Assembly (NCBI RefSeq): GCF_902809855.1
Contig: NZ_CADDWJ010000002.1
Span: forward strand, 682,001-746,000
Direction: 5' to 3'
DNA from: Acinetobacter sp. Marseille-Q1618
GTDB taxonomy: Bacteria > Pseudomonadota > Gammaproteobacteria > Pseudomonadales > Moraxellaceae
DNA length: 64,000 bases
Numbering within the stretch: position 1 is the first letter of the stretch; each line of letters opens with the position of its first letter. Shown here in pieces: positions 34,882 to 44,757 of the stretch. Under the pieces are notes generated by a model, which saw nothing but the letters and a program-made list of their open reading frames with translations, had not been told where the DNA came from and made no database searches. Made by a program: the position numbers and the translations under genes.

Positions 34882-36231
34882 ATGACAGCGCAAACAATGA
34901 ATGTAAATGCTGTAGTAGATCGTGCGAAGTTTAAGCCCTTCCACGTCAATATTATTCTTTGGTGTTTATTCATCGTCTTATTTGATGGATATGATTTAGC
35001 AATCAATGGGGTGGTTTTACCTTTATTGATGAAAGAGTGGGGCATGACTGCAGTGCAAGCAGGTATGCTGGCAAGTACAGCACTCGCAGGTATGATGTTT
35101 GGTGCAATGTCATTTGGGATGCTTGCAGATAAAATTGGACGTAAAAAAGTTATTTTAATTTGCGTTTCATTATTTAGCTTTTTTACTTTTATTGGTGGTT
35201 TTGCTTCAAATCCGACTGAATTTGCAATTTTACGTTTTATCGCTGGTTTAGGAATTGGTGGAGTATTACCAAACTTAGTGGCTTTAACTGCAGAATATGC
35301 ACCGCAACGTTTAAAAAGTACTTTAGTTACCACCATGTTTAGTGGTTATGCCGTAGGTGGCATTATGGCGGCATTGTGTGGTTCATGGTTTGCAGCAGAC
35401 TATGGCTGGCAAATCATGTTCTATATTGCTGGTATTCCTTTACTTTTTGTACCTTTATTTTGGAAGTTTTTACCAGAGTCTTTAACCTTTTTAGTAAAAG
35501 CTCAGAAAATGGATCAAGCACGTCATTTTTTAAAGCAAGTTGAACCTACAGCACAAGTAACAGCTGATACACAATTGGTTTTATCAACGGATGATCAAAC
35601 CCAAAATGCTTCTGTAAAAGCTTTATTTACTGAAAACCGTGCTGTTGGTACATTATTGTTCTGGTTAGCTTTTTTCATGTGCTTACTGATGCTTTATGCT
35701 TTAGGCAGTTGGTTACCAAAATTAATGATGGCAGCAGGATATTCACTCGGTAGTAGCTTAATGTTCTTAATGGCATTGAATATTGGTGCAGTGATCGGAA
35801 CTGTTGGCGGGGGAATTTTAGCAGATCGATTTGATTTTAAACCTGTACTGATTAGCATGTTGATCGTGGGGATCTTCTCGTTGGTTGGGCTGGGTTTTAA
35901 TTCACCTCAACCTATTATTTATCTATTGGTAAGCTTGGCAGGTGCATCCTCTATTGGTTGCAGTATCTTATTATATAGCTATGTTGCGCAATATTATCCT
36001 GTTGCAGTGCGTTCTACAGGGATTGGTTGGGCATCAGCGATTGGACGTACTGGTGCGATTGTAGGACCAATTTTAATTGGTTATTTGCTTGGTTTAGAGT
36101 TACCTCATAAATGGAACTTTATTGCGGTTGCCATCCCTGGGATTATTGGTGCAATTGCGATTTCATTTATCCGTATCAAAAAAGCAGAAAGTAAAATAGA
36201 AGTGAAAGCTGCTGCTATTTCCACGAATTAA
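34882..36231 (+). CDS. MFS transporter, aromatic acid:H+ symporter family
   Basis: The 449-residue inner-membrane protein has twelve predicted helices. N-terminal LFDGYDLAINGVVLP is the signature of the aromatic-acid symporters (BenK, PcaK, VanK type). The MFS loop motif GMLADKIGRKK follows after helix 2, and GGILADRF repeats the motif after helix 8. Likely substrates are benzoate, hydroxybenzoate or related acids, taken up by proton symport; I cannot decide which. The ATG at 34882 has an ideal GGAGGTGAG site 6 bases upstream; an earlier TTG is less likely. There are no catabolic genes around it. Confidence 0.88.
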   Translation: MTAQTMNVNAVVDRAKFKPFHVNIILWCLFIVLFDGYDLAINGVVLPLLMKEWGMTAVQAGMLASTALAGMMFGAMSFGMLADKIGRKKVILICVSLFSFFTFIGGFASNPTEFAILRFIAGLGIGGVLPNLVALTAEYAPQRLKSTLVTTMFSGYAVGGIMAALCGSWFAADYGWQIMFYIAGIPLLFVPLFWKFLPESLTFLVKAQKMDQARHFLKQVEPTAQVTADTQLVLSTDDQTQNASVKALFTENRAVGTLLFWLAFFMCLLMLYALGSWLPKLMMAAGYSLGSSLMFLMALNIGAVIGTVGGGILADRFDFKPVLISMLIVGIFSLVGLGFNSPQPIIYLLVSLAGASSIGCSILLYSYVAQYYPVAVRSTGIGWASAIGRTGAIVGPILIGYLLGLELPHKWNFIAVAIPGIIGAIAISFIRIKKAESKIEVKAAAISTN

Positions 36232-36313
36232 CATAATTCATTTTAAAACCTTGGTTAATAAGCTAAACCTCAAATCTGGGACAGTTTATTTAGCCAAGGT
36301 TTTTTATTGCACT

Positions 36314-36865
36314 TTATAATGCATCTTTTAGATGGCTACGATGTTTTTTTACTTCTCTTGCATATTTTTTGCCTTGTCGTTTCATTTTCCAACTGGACTG
36401 ATAGCCTGTTGGGCCAACGTTATAATAAGCTAATGCTTTTTTCCAACTGCCTGCGGATTGGTTATATTTGGCTAAAATATAGGTACCACAATGAATATTG
36501 GTATTTTCATCCAATAAATCACCTTGGCAGCTCTGTTGCCAATAGCGTGGAATGATTTGGGTTAGTCCAACCGCACCTGCAGGTGAAATAACATAACTGC
36601 GATAGCTCGATTCTTGGCGAATCATTGCAGCTAAAAGTAAAGGGTCTACACGATATTGTTCTGCATTTTGTACAATCATGGGTGCAATACGTGCTGCAGT
36701 ATTACTTTCTACCGAATACGCTTTTTGAATACCTTGCGCTAATTTGGCTGACCGTTTCTCAATAGAACCGCCACCAAGGGTGGAACAACCTGTTATCACG
36801 ATAGTACTAATCACTAATGCAACTTTTAAAGTACTTGAATAAGATCCTAATAAACTTTTAAACAT
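36314..36865 (-). CDS. Lytic transglycosylase lipoprotein, SLT family
   Basis: This 183-residue protein has a lipoprotein signal (VITGC lipobox at about residues 24-28) and an SLT/goose-lysozyme type catalytic domain: AAMIRQESSYRSYVISPAGAVGLTQIIP carries the catalytic Glu (in RQESS) and the GLTQI motif, and ALAYYNVGP comes later. It would cut peptidoglycan glycan strands to 1,6-anhydro-MurNAc. The ATG at 36865 was chosen; the frame opens with a TTG nine codons upstream. It fits functionally with anmK in the window, which recycles this product. Family: MltC/Slt-like, short form. Confidence 0.88.
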   Translation of the reverse strand: MFKSLLGSYSSTLKVALVISTIVITGCSTLGGGSIEKRSAKLAQGIQKAYSVESNTAARIAPMIVQNAEQYRVDPLLLAAMIRQESSYRSYVISPAGAVGLTQIIPRYWQQSCQGDLLDENTNIHCGTYILAKYNQSAGSWKKALAYYNVGPTGYQSSWKMKRQGKKYAREVKKHRSHLKDAL

Positions 36866-37203
36866 TTTCGGAAAATAACGAGGAATCAACAAAATACGAC
36901 CAATATGAAAAATATTTATAAATGATGTTAGGTAGCGTTGTAATAAGAGTCAATGTTGAATAACTTAAGTTTTGCAAAAGAATGTAAGAAGCAATAAAAA
37001 ACAGCCCAATCATCCTGATTGAGCTGTTTTGTATCGGTTGTTTAGGTATAACTCCTGTCTTACCTCACGTCCTGATGCGAGAACTTGATTATTTTTGTTT
37101 TATGTTCTGGAAACTTCCTGTTCCCTATGTATGTAGAATAGGATAATTTCCCTATCTTGAAAATGCGTCAATAACCGCATTTTTTGTACGCTTTGACGTA
37201 CAA
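36866..37203. other. Spacer with possible small RNA on the minus strand
   Basis: The 338-base spacer lies between the FMN reductase and the transglycosylase gene, both minus. It has no protein gene, but a strong terminator-like hairpin and internal repeats, so a transcript of its own is possible (see next entry). Confidence 0.5.
36996..37135 (-). ncRNA. Candidate small RNA with terminator
   Basis: On the minus strand a stem (AACAGC-T-CAATCA / TGATTG-G-GCTGTT, loop GGA) is followed by TTTTTTATT at 36996-37029. It is over 170 bases from the upstream gene. Upstream lie a -35-like TTGACG (minus strand of 37166-37171) and an A/T-rich -10-like area, and the internal part contains GGAACAGGAAGTTTCC and other short repeats. 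It may instead be just the terminator of the FMN reductase gene. I do not recognise the family. Confidence 0.25.
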
Positions 37204-37746
37204 TTAGACATTGCTATATTGAATTAATTTATCAAAGCTGGTTTTTAAGGCTTTTTCATCAAATTCGTTGCTTTCAAACTCTTCTGCTTGACAACGCTTG
37301 GAAATATCGCGAATTTCGATGATTGCGTTGCTATCGATCATTCCTAATTGTGTACATACTTGACGAATTTGATCGATTGAACGTGAACCATTGGTTGAAC
37401 CATAACTCACATATGCCGCAGGTTTAGCACGCCATTCTTTGCCAATATAATCCAACGCATTCTTTAATGCAGGGCTATAGCCATGATTGTATTCAGGGCT
37501 AATGAAAATAAAGGCATTGGCTTGTGCAATTTTATCTGCCCATTCTTGTTGTTTGGGTTGGTCATAAATACCTGAAAGTGGCGGATGCGCACCTGCAAAA
37601 AGTGGTAAATCCCATTCTTTTAAATCCACAATTTCAGTTTGAACCGTACTGTAATCAAAATTTTTAATTGTTTTCTCAGCCCAGCGTGCAATTTTAATTG
37701 CTGTGCGTCCTTCACGTACACTGCCAACAACGATATAGATTTTCAT
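37204..37746 (-). CDS. NADPH-dependent FMN reductase-like flavoprotein
   Basis: This 180-residue protein has a flavodoxin-like fold: N-terminal phosphate-binding loop VVGSVREGRTAIKIARW (normally GS-R-GS), then the isoalloxazine-binding motif SPEYNHGYSPALKNALDYIG, typical of the NADPH-dependent FMN reductase family (ChrR, YieF, azoreductase types). It probably reduces FMN, quinones or dyes with NAD(P)H in the cytoplasm. An AAAGG site precedes the ATG. It is not adjacent to the ssu operon, which lacks its own flavin reductase, but could in principle supply FMNH2. This link is a guess. Confidence 0.87.
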   Translation of the reverse strand: MKIYIVVGSVREGRTAIKIARWAEKTIKNFDYSTVQTEIVDLKEWDLPLFAGAHPPLSGIYDQPKQQEWADKIAQANAFIFISPEYNHGYSPALKNALDYIGKEWRAKPAAYVSYGSTNGSRSIDQIRQVCTQLGMIDSNAIIEIRDISKRCQAEEFESNEFDEKALKTSFDKLIQYSNV

Positions 37747-37854
37747 AATTAAGCCTTTGTTTTTTATGTTCTATTAAATTAAAGCGATGTCAGCTATTTG
37801 CATAGAGGGCTTTTGTATATTTTCCATTATTTTTATATTTGAGTGTAGAAAAAT

Positions 37855-37878
37855 AAAAAGCTCCCTCAGGAGCTTTTT
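37855..37878 (-). terminator. Terminator of the ileS-lspA-fkpB operon
   Basis: The perfect stem AAAAAGCTCC / GGAGCTTTTT with a 4-base loop is followed by TATTTTTC on the minus strand, 33 bases after fkpB. Confidence 0.88.
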
Positions 37879-37910
37879 CAATGTATTTTAGGATTAGATA
37901 TGATGAAGCA

Positions 37911-38396
37911 TTACATCAATTTTACGCCTTGCTGACCCGCAGGGGTAACTTTGAAAATTTCCACTTCAAAAGTAATGTTTTTACCTGCCAACGGATGGTT
38001 AAAGTCAACTTCAGTGATGTCATCACCCACCGTTTTAACCACACCAAATAAACTTTGTTTGGCTTTGTCTTCAAACTCGATCATGTGACCTTCAACAGGA
38101 CGTTGTTCAAATTTCACTGTATCGAATTTTTGAACATTTTCAGGGTTCCACGGACCGAAAGCATCTTCTGGCGGAAGACTCACTGTACGGCGATCACCTG
38201 CACGCAAACCAAATAAAGCTTTTTCAAAACCAGGCAGTAAACTACCATCTCCGATGACTAAACTGACAGGTGCCTCACGGCTACGCGTGTTGTCAATTTC
38301 CACACCACTTTCAATGGCAACTGAAAAATGCAGGTCTACCTTTGATCCATCCGCAATACGGGTTTCTTCATTGGGATTAATTATTTCTTCATTCAT
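37911..38396 (-). CDS. fkpB: FKBP-type peptidyl-prolyl isomerase FkpB/SlpA
   Basis: The 161-residue cytoplasmic protein is of the SlyD/SlpA group: an FKBP domain carrying an inserted IF (chaperone-like) domain around residues 65-125. Motifs: DGSKVDLHFSVAIESGVEID-, SLLPGFEKALFGLRAGDRR, NHPLAGKNITFEVEI. It lacks the His-rich tail of SlyD. ileS-lspA-fkpB is a conserved gammaproteobacterial order (followed in E. coli by ispH). Its ATG overlaps the lspA stop by 4 bases (ATGA), so translation is coupled. Confidence 0.94.
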   Translation of the reverse strand: MNEEIINPNEETRIADGSKVDLHFSVAIESGVEIDNTRSREAPVSLVIGDGSLLPGFEKALFGLRAGDRRTVSLPPEDAFGPWNPENVQKFDTVKFEQRPVEGHMIEFEDKAKQSLFGVVKTVGDDITEVDFNHPLAGKNITFEVEIFKVTPAGQQGVKLM

Positions 38397-38929
38397 TTTG
38401 CATTTTCCGCACGTTGAATACGCTGCTTTTCTAAAAAGAAGGTATCAATTAACAATAAAATAGTGCCTAGCGTAATCGCACTGTCTGCAATGTTAAATGC
38501 AGGGAAGTGATGATTTTGGTAAAATACATGAATAAAGTCAACTACATAACCTAAGCTGACTCGATCAATTAGATTACCAATTGCACCACCTAAGATCAGT
38601 GCAATCGCCATCGGTAAAATCACCACTGTTTTTGGCATGCGTAACAGCCAAAAAATAAAGATAATTGAAACGATGCCTGCAAGACCTGTAAATAAATAGT
38701 GTTGCCATCCACCTGCATCGGACAAAAAGCTAAAGGCTGCACCATAGTTATGCAGCAATGTCCAATTTAAAAAGGACAACACAGGTACAGGATCTGCATA
38801 GGTCAGATGTGTACTTGCAATATGCTTAGTCCACTGGTCAATGATGATGGCAAGCACAGAAAGTCCAAGCCACATCACGTTATGCGGATAAAACTGGAAT
38901 AAGCCCTTTTTATTTTGTGGATTAGGCAT
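38393..38929 (-). CDS. lspA: Lipoprotein signal peptidase
   Basis: LspA (signal peptidase II) removes signal peptides from prolipoproteins at the inner membrane. The 178-residue protein has four membrane helices and the two catalytic aspartates in GNLIDR and FNIADS. The N-terminal [12 protein letters not shown] and the [10 protein letters not shown] segments are also conserved. It overlaps ileS by 8 bases and fkpB by 4. Its substrates in this window include the transglycosylase, the RND adaptor, an SsuA copy and probably the 5'-nucleotidase. Confidence 0.98.
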   Translation of the reverse strand: MPNPQNKKGLFQFYPHNVMWLGLSVLAIIIDQWTKHIASTHLTYADPVPVLSFLNWTLLHNYGAAFSFLSDAGGWQHYLFTGLAGIVSIIFIFWLLRMPKTVVILPMAIALILGGAIGNLIDRVSLGYVVDFIHVFYQNHHFPAFNIADSAITLGTILLLIDTFFLEKQRIQRAENAK

Positions 38930-41765
38930 ATTTTCTCTCTTCGCCTTGACCTGTAGGAAGGTTAATAATACAACGAGAACAAAGGCCTGGATGTTCTGAG
39001 TGTGTATTTACATCAGGAAGAACATGCCAACAACGTGCACATTTTTCACCTTCAGCTGCAGAAACTTTGACACGTAAACCTTCTAGATCACTCGCTTCAC
39101 CTTGTGCTTCATCAAAGTTATTGACAGCCACTTGAGAAGTAATCAAAACAAAACGCAGTTCATCACCCAGTTGGTCTAATACTGTTTTCAGTTCAGGATT
39201 TGCCCAAAGCTCAACTTTGGCAGACAAGTTAGAACCGATCAGTTTGGCATTTCGTGCCGCTTCGATTTGCTTATTCACTGCTGATTTAACAGTGATCAAC
39301 GTTTGCCAATCAGTTTCAGAGATTAAGTTTGCAGTCGATGCGACAGGGATGTTATACCATTCAGCCGTAAAGACATATTTTTCAGACTGTTCAGGAATCA
39401 GTGGCCACGCTTCTTGTGCAGTAAAGCTTAAGATTGGTGACATCCAACGTACAAATGCTTGTACCAAATGATACAGTGCAGTTTGTGCAGAACGACGTGC
39501 TTGAGAGTCTGCTTTGGTGGTGTACTGACGATCTTTGATGATGTCTAAATAGAAACCACCCAAGTCATTGATACAGAAGTTCGTCAATGCATTGGTCACG
39601 ATATGGAAATTCATATCTTCATAGGCTTGCTGAATGGTTTTTTGTACATCTGTTGCACGCTGCAAGATGTATTGATCAAGTGCGATCAATTGATCAACAG
39701 GAAGTGCATCTGTCGATGGTTTGAAACCATTTAAATTCGCAAGCAAGAAACGTAAAGTATTACGGATACGACGGTAACCATCAGACGCACGACTGAAGAT
39801 CTCTTTACCTGCTGTCATTTCATAACGGTAGTCGGCAGATGCAATCCAGAAACGTAACCCGTCTGCACCCATATCTTTGATGATGTCTTGAGGGGTAATG
39901 ATATTCCCAATCGATTTAGACATCTTACGACCTTTCTCATCCACGACAAAACCGTGAGTAAGCAAGCCTTTATATGGCGCACGTTTATTGATGGCAATCG
40001 AGGTCAACAATGAAGATTGGAACCAACCACGATGTTGGTCTGAACCTTCAAGGTACAAATCTGCTGGGTCAGTGAGTTCTTCACGTTGGCGAAGCACTGC
40101 ATAATGGGTTGTACCAGAGTCGAACCAAACGTCTAAGGTGTCACGTACTGCATTGTATTGCTCTGCATCTGCACCGATGAAGTCGCTTGCATCACGGTTA
40201 TACCAACCATCAATCCCTTCTTTTTCGATCAGTTTTGCAACTTCTTCGATCAACTCTGGTGTGCGAGGATGTAATTCGTTGGTGTCTTTATGTACGAAGA
40301 ATGGAATTGGCACACCCCAAGTACGCTGACGCGAAATACACCAGTCTGGACGACCTTCGATCATCGCTTCAATACGGTTTTTACCCCAATCTGGTACAAA
40401 GCTGATGTCATTTTCAATTGCATTCAACGCATCTTGACGTAAACCTTTGGCATCCATGCTAATGAACCACTGCGGTGTGGCACGGAAGATAATCGGTGTT
40501 TTATGACGCCAGCAATGTGGATAGCTGTGTACGATTGGTACATGCGCCCAAAGTTTGCCTGAAGCGCCTAAATTTTCAATGATTTGAGGGTTGGCTTTAT
40601 AAATGTGCTCACCTGCAAAAATCGGTGCAGTGGATAAATACACACCATTTCCACCTACAGGATTGTCCACTTTTAAATTGTACTGTAAACCTACTTTGTA
40701 GTCGTCTACACCATGACCGGGTGCAGTATGTACCGCACCTGTACCACTGGTTGCAATGACGTGCTCACCTAAAATTACAGGTACTTGACGATCAGTAATT
40801 AGTGGATGTTGTAATTTTAAACCTTCAAGTTTAGCACCGACAAAGTCTGCTAAAACTTTTGGATTTTCAAGTTTATAACGTTCACAAGCTGACGCCACCA
40901 AATCTTTAGCTAAGATCAGATTTTGTGTACCACGTTCAGTTTGAACTTCAACCAATTGATATTCAATTTCAGCATGGAGTGCAACAGCTTGGTTAGCAGG
41001 AAGCGTCCAAGGAGTCGTCGTCCAGATCACGATATCTGTAGGATTTGATACCGTAGCACCGACTTTTGCTGATAAATCCGCAAGATCGACCACACCAAAA
41101 CCAACATCAATCGCATCGGACTTTTTGTCTTTATAGTCGACTTCAGCTTCTGCCAGTGCAGAACCACAGTCTAAACACCAGTTCACTGGTTTAAGTCCTG
41201 GTTCGATATGACCTGCTTTGGCAATTTCACCCAGTGAACGCACGATATCGGCTTCTTGTTGGAAGTTCATGGTGAGATATGGATTGTCCCAATCACCAAA
41301 CACACCCATACGCACAAAATCTTTTTTCTGTAATTCGATTTGTGTATTGGCATATTCACGGCATGCTTTACGGAATGTAGAGGCATCGACTTTCACGCCC
41401 ACTTTGCCGACTTTTTCTTCTACTTTCAGTTCAATCGGTAGACCATGACAGTCCCAACCCGGAACATAAGGTGCATCAAAGCCATCCATCACACGACTTT
41501 TGATAATGATGTCTTTGAGGACCTTATTGACCGCATGTCCTAAATGGATCTGACCATTGGCATATGGAGGGCCGTCATGAAGGACATATTTTTTCTTGCC
41601 AATACGCGATGCACGAATCTGCTGATAAATGTTGTCCGCATACCACTCTTCTAACCATTTTGCTTCACGTACTGCGAGATTTGCTTTCATCGCAAATTCA
41701 GTACCTGGGAGGTTTAGCGTGGCTTTATAATCCACAGCATTTTCAGGAGTTTGCTTATCGCTCAT
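38922..41765 (-). CDS. ileS: Isoleucine-tRNA ligase
   Basis: IleS charges tRNA-Ile and edits misactivated valine. The 947-residue protein has the class I HIGH-type motif GQIHLGHA, the CP1 editing domain, the KMSKS motif [10 protein letters not shown], and a C-terminal zinc site made by CARCWHVLP and [12 protein letters not shown] at 41765 ([14 protein letters not shown]) was chosen because of the known-looking N-terminus; another ATG lies four codons upstream (41777) and cannot be excluded. First gene of ileS-lspA-fkpB. Confidence 0.97.
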   Translation of the reverse strand: MSDKQTPENAVDYKATLNLPGTEFAMKANLAVREAKWLEEWYADNIYQQIRASRIGKKKYVLHDGPPYANGQIHLGHAVNKVLKDIIIKSRVMDGFDAPYVPGWDCHGLPIELKVEEKVGKVGVKVDASTFRKACREYANTQIELQKKDFVRMGVFGDWDNPYLTMNFQQEADIVRSLGEIAKAGHIEPGLKPVNWCLDCGSALAEAEVDYKDKKSDAIDVGFGVVDLADLSAKVGATVSNPTDIVIWTTTPWTLPANQAVALHAEIEYQLVEVQTERGTQNLILAKDLVASACERYKLENPKVLADFVGAKLEGLKLQHPLITDRQVPVILGEHVIATSGTGAVHTAPGHGVDDYKVGLQYNLKVDNPVGGNGVYLSTAPIFAGEHIYKANPQIIENLGASGKLWAHVPIVHSYPHCWRHKTPIIFRATPQWFISMDAKGLRQDALNAIENDISFVPDWGKNRIEAMIEGRPDWCISRQRTWGVPIPFFVHKDTNELHPRTPELIEEVAKLIEKEGIDGWYNRDASDFIGADAEQYNAVRDTLDVWFDSGTTHYAVLRQREELTDPADLYLEGSDQHRGWFQSSLLTSIAINKRAPYKGLLTHGFVVDEKGRKMSKSIGNIITPQDIIKDMGADGLRFWIASADYRYEMTAGKEIFSRASDGYRRIRNTLRFLLANLNGFKPSTDALPVDQLIALDQYILQRATDVQKTIQQAYEDMNFHIVTNALTNFCINDLGGFYLDIIKDRQYTTKADSQARRSAQTALYHLVQAFVRWMSPILSFTAQEAWPLIPEQSEKYVFTAEWYNIPVASTANLISETDWQTLITVKSAVNKQIEAARNAKLIGSNLSAKVELWANPELKTVLDQLGDELRFVLITSQVAVNNFDEAQGEASDLEGLRVKVSAAEGEKCARCWHVLPDVNTHSEHPGLCSRCIINLPTGQGEERKYA

Positions 41766-41828
41766 GCAAGTTGTCATCCAATTCTATCAGCCGTATTTGG
41801 CTGACGCGTTTTACATAAAAAGTTGAGT

Positions 41829-42830
41829 TTAAAAGGGGAACTTGGGGGTGTTTTGCCGAAACTCAAGGAGTTCCACCACATCATTATCAATCCCTGCTTG
41901 AAGTGCTTCAAGTGACGAATAATTCTTTTCACCATGTAAATAGTGCAAAAAAGTCACCCGCATTAACAAGCCATACAGATTAGCAGAAACATCAGGAAAA
42001 TGAACTTCTAATCGCCATTCGGGATGTTCTTGTTGGATTGCTGGTCGTGTCCCCACATGCCCGGCACCAAATAATGCATCGGTTTGATAACCTAAAATAC
42101 CTGTTTTGGCAGGATTTTCAGCTTTAACTTTTTCAGTCAGTGATGTACTTTCACAAATCACTTCAACACTATATATGCCACTTAAACAAGGTCGATGTCG
42201 ACCTACACGGACATTAATGGTTGGGAAATTCAGTGTACGTCCAATCTGATCGCCATATTGTACACGACCAATCATGCTATATGGGCGTCCGAGCAGTTTG
42301 GCCGCCAGTGCTAAATCACCTGCTTGTAAGACTTGGCGAATACGTGTTGAACTGACACGTTCACCATCAAATTCAACGGTATTTAAATTGGTAACTTCAA
42401 AGCCATATTGTTTTAAAAAGTCGCTATTGCCTTGACGATTTTTACCAAAATGAAAATCATCGCCTAACACAAGACTTTGAGCATTAAGTTTATTTTTTAA
42501 TAAATCTGCAAATTCTTCAGCACTTAAATTACGAAAATGATCATCAAACTTGGCAATAGCAATATAGTCCACGCCCAGTGCTGTGAGATATTCTACTTTT
42601 TCTCTGAGCGAGGTAATGCGTGGAGGTGCTTCATAACCTTTAAAAAATTCTAAAGGCTGTGGCTCAAAAATCATCACTAAAGTTTTTAATTGTTTGGTTT
42701 GAGCAACTTCTTGGAGCTGAGAAACCATTGCTTGATGTCCCAAATGGACACCATCAAAATTGCCAATCGTCACTGCGGTTTGAGGCAATTGAAAATTCGG
42801 TGCGAGAGCATTTAGACGTAACAGCTGCAT
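41829..42830 (-). CDS. ribF: Bifunctional riboflavin kinase / FAD synthetase
   Basis: RibF phosphorylates riboflavin to FMN and then adenylates it to FAD. The 333-residue protein has the N-terminal nucleotidyltransferase domain (TIGNFDGVHLGHQAMV, and later VLGDDFHFGKNRQG; SSTRIRQVLQ) and the C-terminal flavokinase domain (GRPYSMIGRVQYGDQIGRTLNFPTIN; LRMEVHF-type end). Directly upstream of ileS, as in many gammaproteobacteria, with 63 bases between the ileS start and the ribF stop. Length is slightly longer than in E. coli (313). Confidence 0.97.
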   Translation of the reverse strand: MQLLRLNALAPNFQLPQTAVTIGNFDGVHLGHQAMVSQLQEVAQTKQLKTLVMIFEPQPLEFFKGYEAPPRITSLREKVEYLTALGVDYIAIAKFDDHFRNLSAEEFADLLKNKLNAQSLVLGDDFHFGKNRQGNSDFLKQYGFEVTNLNTVEFDGERVSSTRIRQVLQAGDLALAAKLLGRPYSMIGRVQYGDQIGRTLNFPTINVRVGRHRPCLSGIYSVEVICESTSLTEKVKAENPAKTGILGYQTDALFGAGHVGTRPAIQQEHPEWRLEVHFPDVSANLYGLLMRVTFLHYLHGEKNYSSLEALQAGIDNDVVELLEFRQNTPKFPF

Positions 42831-43144
42831 GATTTCAAAATAAGCTTAAAATTTGAAAGGTATATATTGCCATAATCTCACAGTTTCGTCTTTGTTGTTG
42901 CGTTTTTATCCAAAAATATTTTATAAAAATGAATTTTTATTCTTAAATGAGAATAATTATGCGCTTTTAAATGGTTTAAGAATAAGATTTAAGAGTGATA
43001 AATAGGGATAAGTATATAGAAAATTGATATTCATGAAGCTTTTTGAGGTGGAGTAGTTTTGAATAAGTATTTTTAGAACATTTTACTGCTTACTATAACA
43101 AATAGACTGTATATATGCTGCTAATCATTGATTATTAAAATAAA
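42831..43144. other. Spacer between the RutG-like permease and ribF genes
   Basis: No gene visible. The region is AT-rich; an imperfect palindrome ATTCT-TAAATG-AGAAT lies at about 42939-42954, and a T-rich stretch near 42900. It contains the ribF promoter region (minus) but no box is convincing. Confidence 0.4.
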
Positions 43145-43164
43145 AAGCAGTCTTTCAACTGCTT
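43145..43164 (-). terminator. Terminator of the permease gene
   Basis: On the minus strand AAGCAGT pairs with ACTGCTT (about 20 bases), followed by TTTATTTTAA. Confidence 0.8.
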
Positions 43165-43181
43165 CAAATATCTTAAATTTA

Positions 43182-44486
43182 TTATTCTGATGGATCGTTT
43201 AAACTAAAGAACCAATTTAAAATCAACGCAGCAAACGTTGCAGTACCGATACCACCTAAGTTGAAATCACCGAACTGTAAGGCGAAGTCACCCGTACCTA
43301 AAATAATCGTAACCGCAGCCACCATTAAGTTTTTATTTTTAGAAAAATCAACTTTGTTTTCGATCCAAATCTTCGCCCCAGCAATGGTAATCAAACCAAA
43401 TACTACAATGGATGCACCTGTTAAGATCGCAGTAGGAATGGTATGAATAATCGCTCCAAACTTAGGCGAAAAACCTAAGAAAATCGCAAAAACACCTGCA
43501 ATCACAAAGATAATGGTGGAGTAAACACGGGTAACAGCCATCACACCAATATTTTCACCATAGGTCGTCATACCTGGCGCACCGACACCACCAGAAAGTG
43601 TGGTTGCGATTCCATCCGCAACAAAGGCCTTACCAATATGCGGATCAAGATTTTCACCAGTCATGGCACTCACGGCTTTGATATGACCTAAGTTCTCAGC
43701 CACTAAAATTAACGCAATTGGCGCAATGATGAGCATCGCATTGACATCAAAAACAGGTGCATGGAAAGTTGGTGTACCAAACCAAGCTGCTTGTTGAATC
43801 GGTGTGAAGTTAATCGGTGTACCATTGCCCATGACATTAGCAACGATAAAATAGATCAAATATGCAGATAATAAACCCACCAAAAGCAATAAACGTTGCA
43901 ATAAACCTTTGGTAAATACGGCGATTGAACCCATACATAGTACAGTCACCAACGCCATCCACATATTAAAGTTATTGCCTGCAACGCCTTTCACCGTTAC
44001 GGGGGCAAGGTTGAGACCGATGATCATCACTACCGCACCTGTGACTACAGGTGGCATGAGTTTCTCAATCCATTTGGTACCTGTTGCCATCACAATAAAA
44101 CCGAAAATGGCATATAAAATTCCGCATGCCATGATTCCGCCCGCAGCATTCGCGATATTGATATTCGGCGCACCTGTACCAGAAGCGGCATAACCTGTTG
44201 CGGCAATCACCACACCGATAAATGCAAAGCTCGAACCTAAATAACTTGGAACGCGACCACCTGTAATGATAAAAAACAGAATCGTACAAATCCCTGACAT
44301 TAAAATCGCAAGATTTGGATCAAAACCCATTAAAAAGGGGGCAAGAACAGTGGCACCAAACATGGCAAACGCATGTTGAATGCCTAAGACAACACTTTGG
44401 GCAGGAGGGAGATATTCATTGGTGCCGACAGGACGAGCATCAATGCTGCCAGTATAAGGACGCCATTTGGGAAACCAATTGGACAT
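43182..44486 (-). CDS. rutG: RutG/UraA-like pyrimidine permease (NCS2 family)
   Basis: This 434-residue inner-membrane transporter of the nucleobase-cation symporter-2 family is very like E. coli RutG from memory: ILMSGICTILFFIITGGRVPSYLGSSFAF, MPPVVTGAVVMIIGLNLAPV, NLGHIKAVSAMTGENLDP, and VGAPGMTTYGENIGVMAVTRVYST. It should import uracil or thymine by proton symport. The other rut genes (rutA-F) are absent. A RutR-like regulator is encoded 11 kb away (55145-55756). I chose ATG 44486 (MSNWFPKWR); a TTG five codons upstream is also open. Function as a general uracil permease (UraA) is the alternative. Confidence 0.87.
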   Translation of the reverse strand: MSNWFPKWRPYTGSIDARPVGTNEYLPPAQSVVLGIQHAFAMFGATVLAPFLMGFDPNLAILMSGICTILFFIITGGRVPSYLGSSFAFIGVVIAATGYAASGTGAPNINIANAAGGIMACGILYAIFGFIVMATGTKWIEKLMPPVVTGAVVMIIGLNLAPVTVKGVAGNNFNMWMALVTVLCMGSIAVFTKGLLQRLLLLVGLLSAYLIYFIVANVMGNGTPINFTPIQQAAWFGTPTFHAPVFDVNAMLIIAPIALILVAENLGHIKAVSAMTGENLDPHIGKAFVADGIATTLSGGVGAPGMTTYGENIGVMAVTRVYSTIIFVIAGVFAIFLGFSPKFGAIIHTIPTAILTGASIVVFGLITIAGAKIWIENKVDFSKNKNLMVAAVTIILGTGDFALQFGDFNLGGIGTATFAALILNWFFSLNDPSE

Positions 44487-44715
44487 AAAATGAGCGCTCA
44501 AAAATCAAATTGTGCATATCATACGCTTTCTTTTATTGAAGTTTCATCTATTAAGTAAAATTAAGGGTTTGCTATTATTCAGCTTTATTTTTATTTATAC
44601 CAATTGGTAAAAAATTGGTATTTTGTAAATAAACAAAATCAATATATTAACTAAGTCATTTATTTTTACTCATGAAAATAGTGTATTTTGCAATTGCATT
44701 TATTTTTGAATAAAA

Positions 44716-44737
44716 AAGGAGATGCGAACACCTCCTT
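44716..44737 (-). terminator. Terminator of ppc
   Basis: On the minus strand the stem AAGGAG / CTCCTT (loop about 10 bases) is followed by TTTTATTC. Confidence 0.82.
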
Positions 44738-44757
44738 AAAAATGGGTATTGAAAAAA

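Noticed and set aside
42831..43181. Flavin riboswitch or Fur box upstream of ribF
   Set aside because: The palindrome ATTCT-TAAATG-AGAAT and GAGAATAATTAT do not match either well enough.
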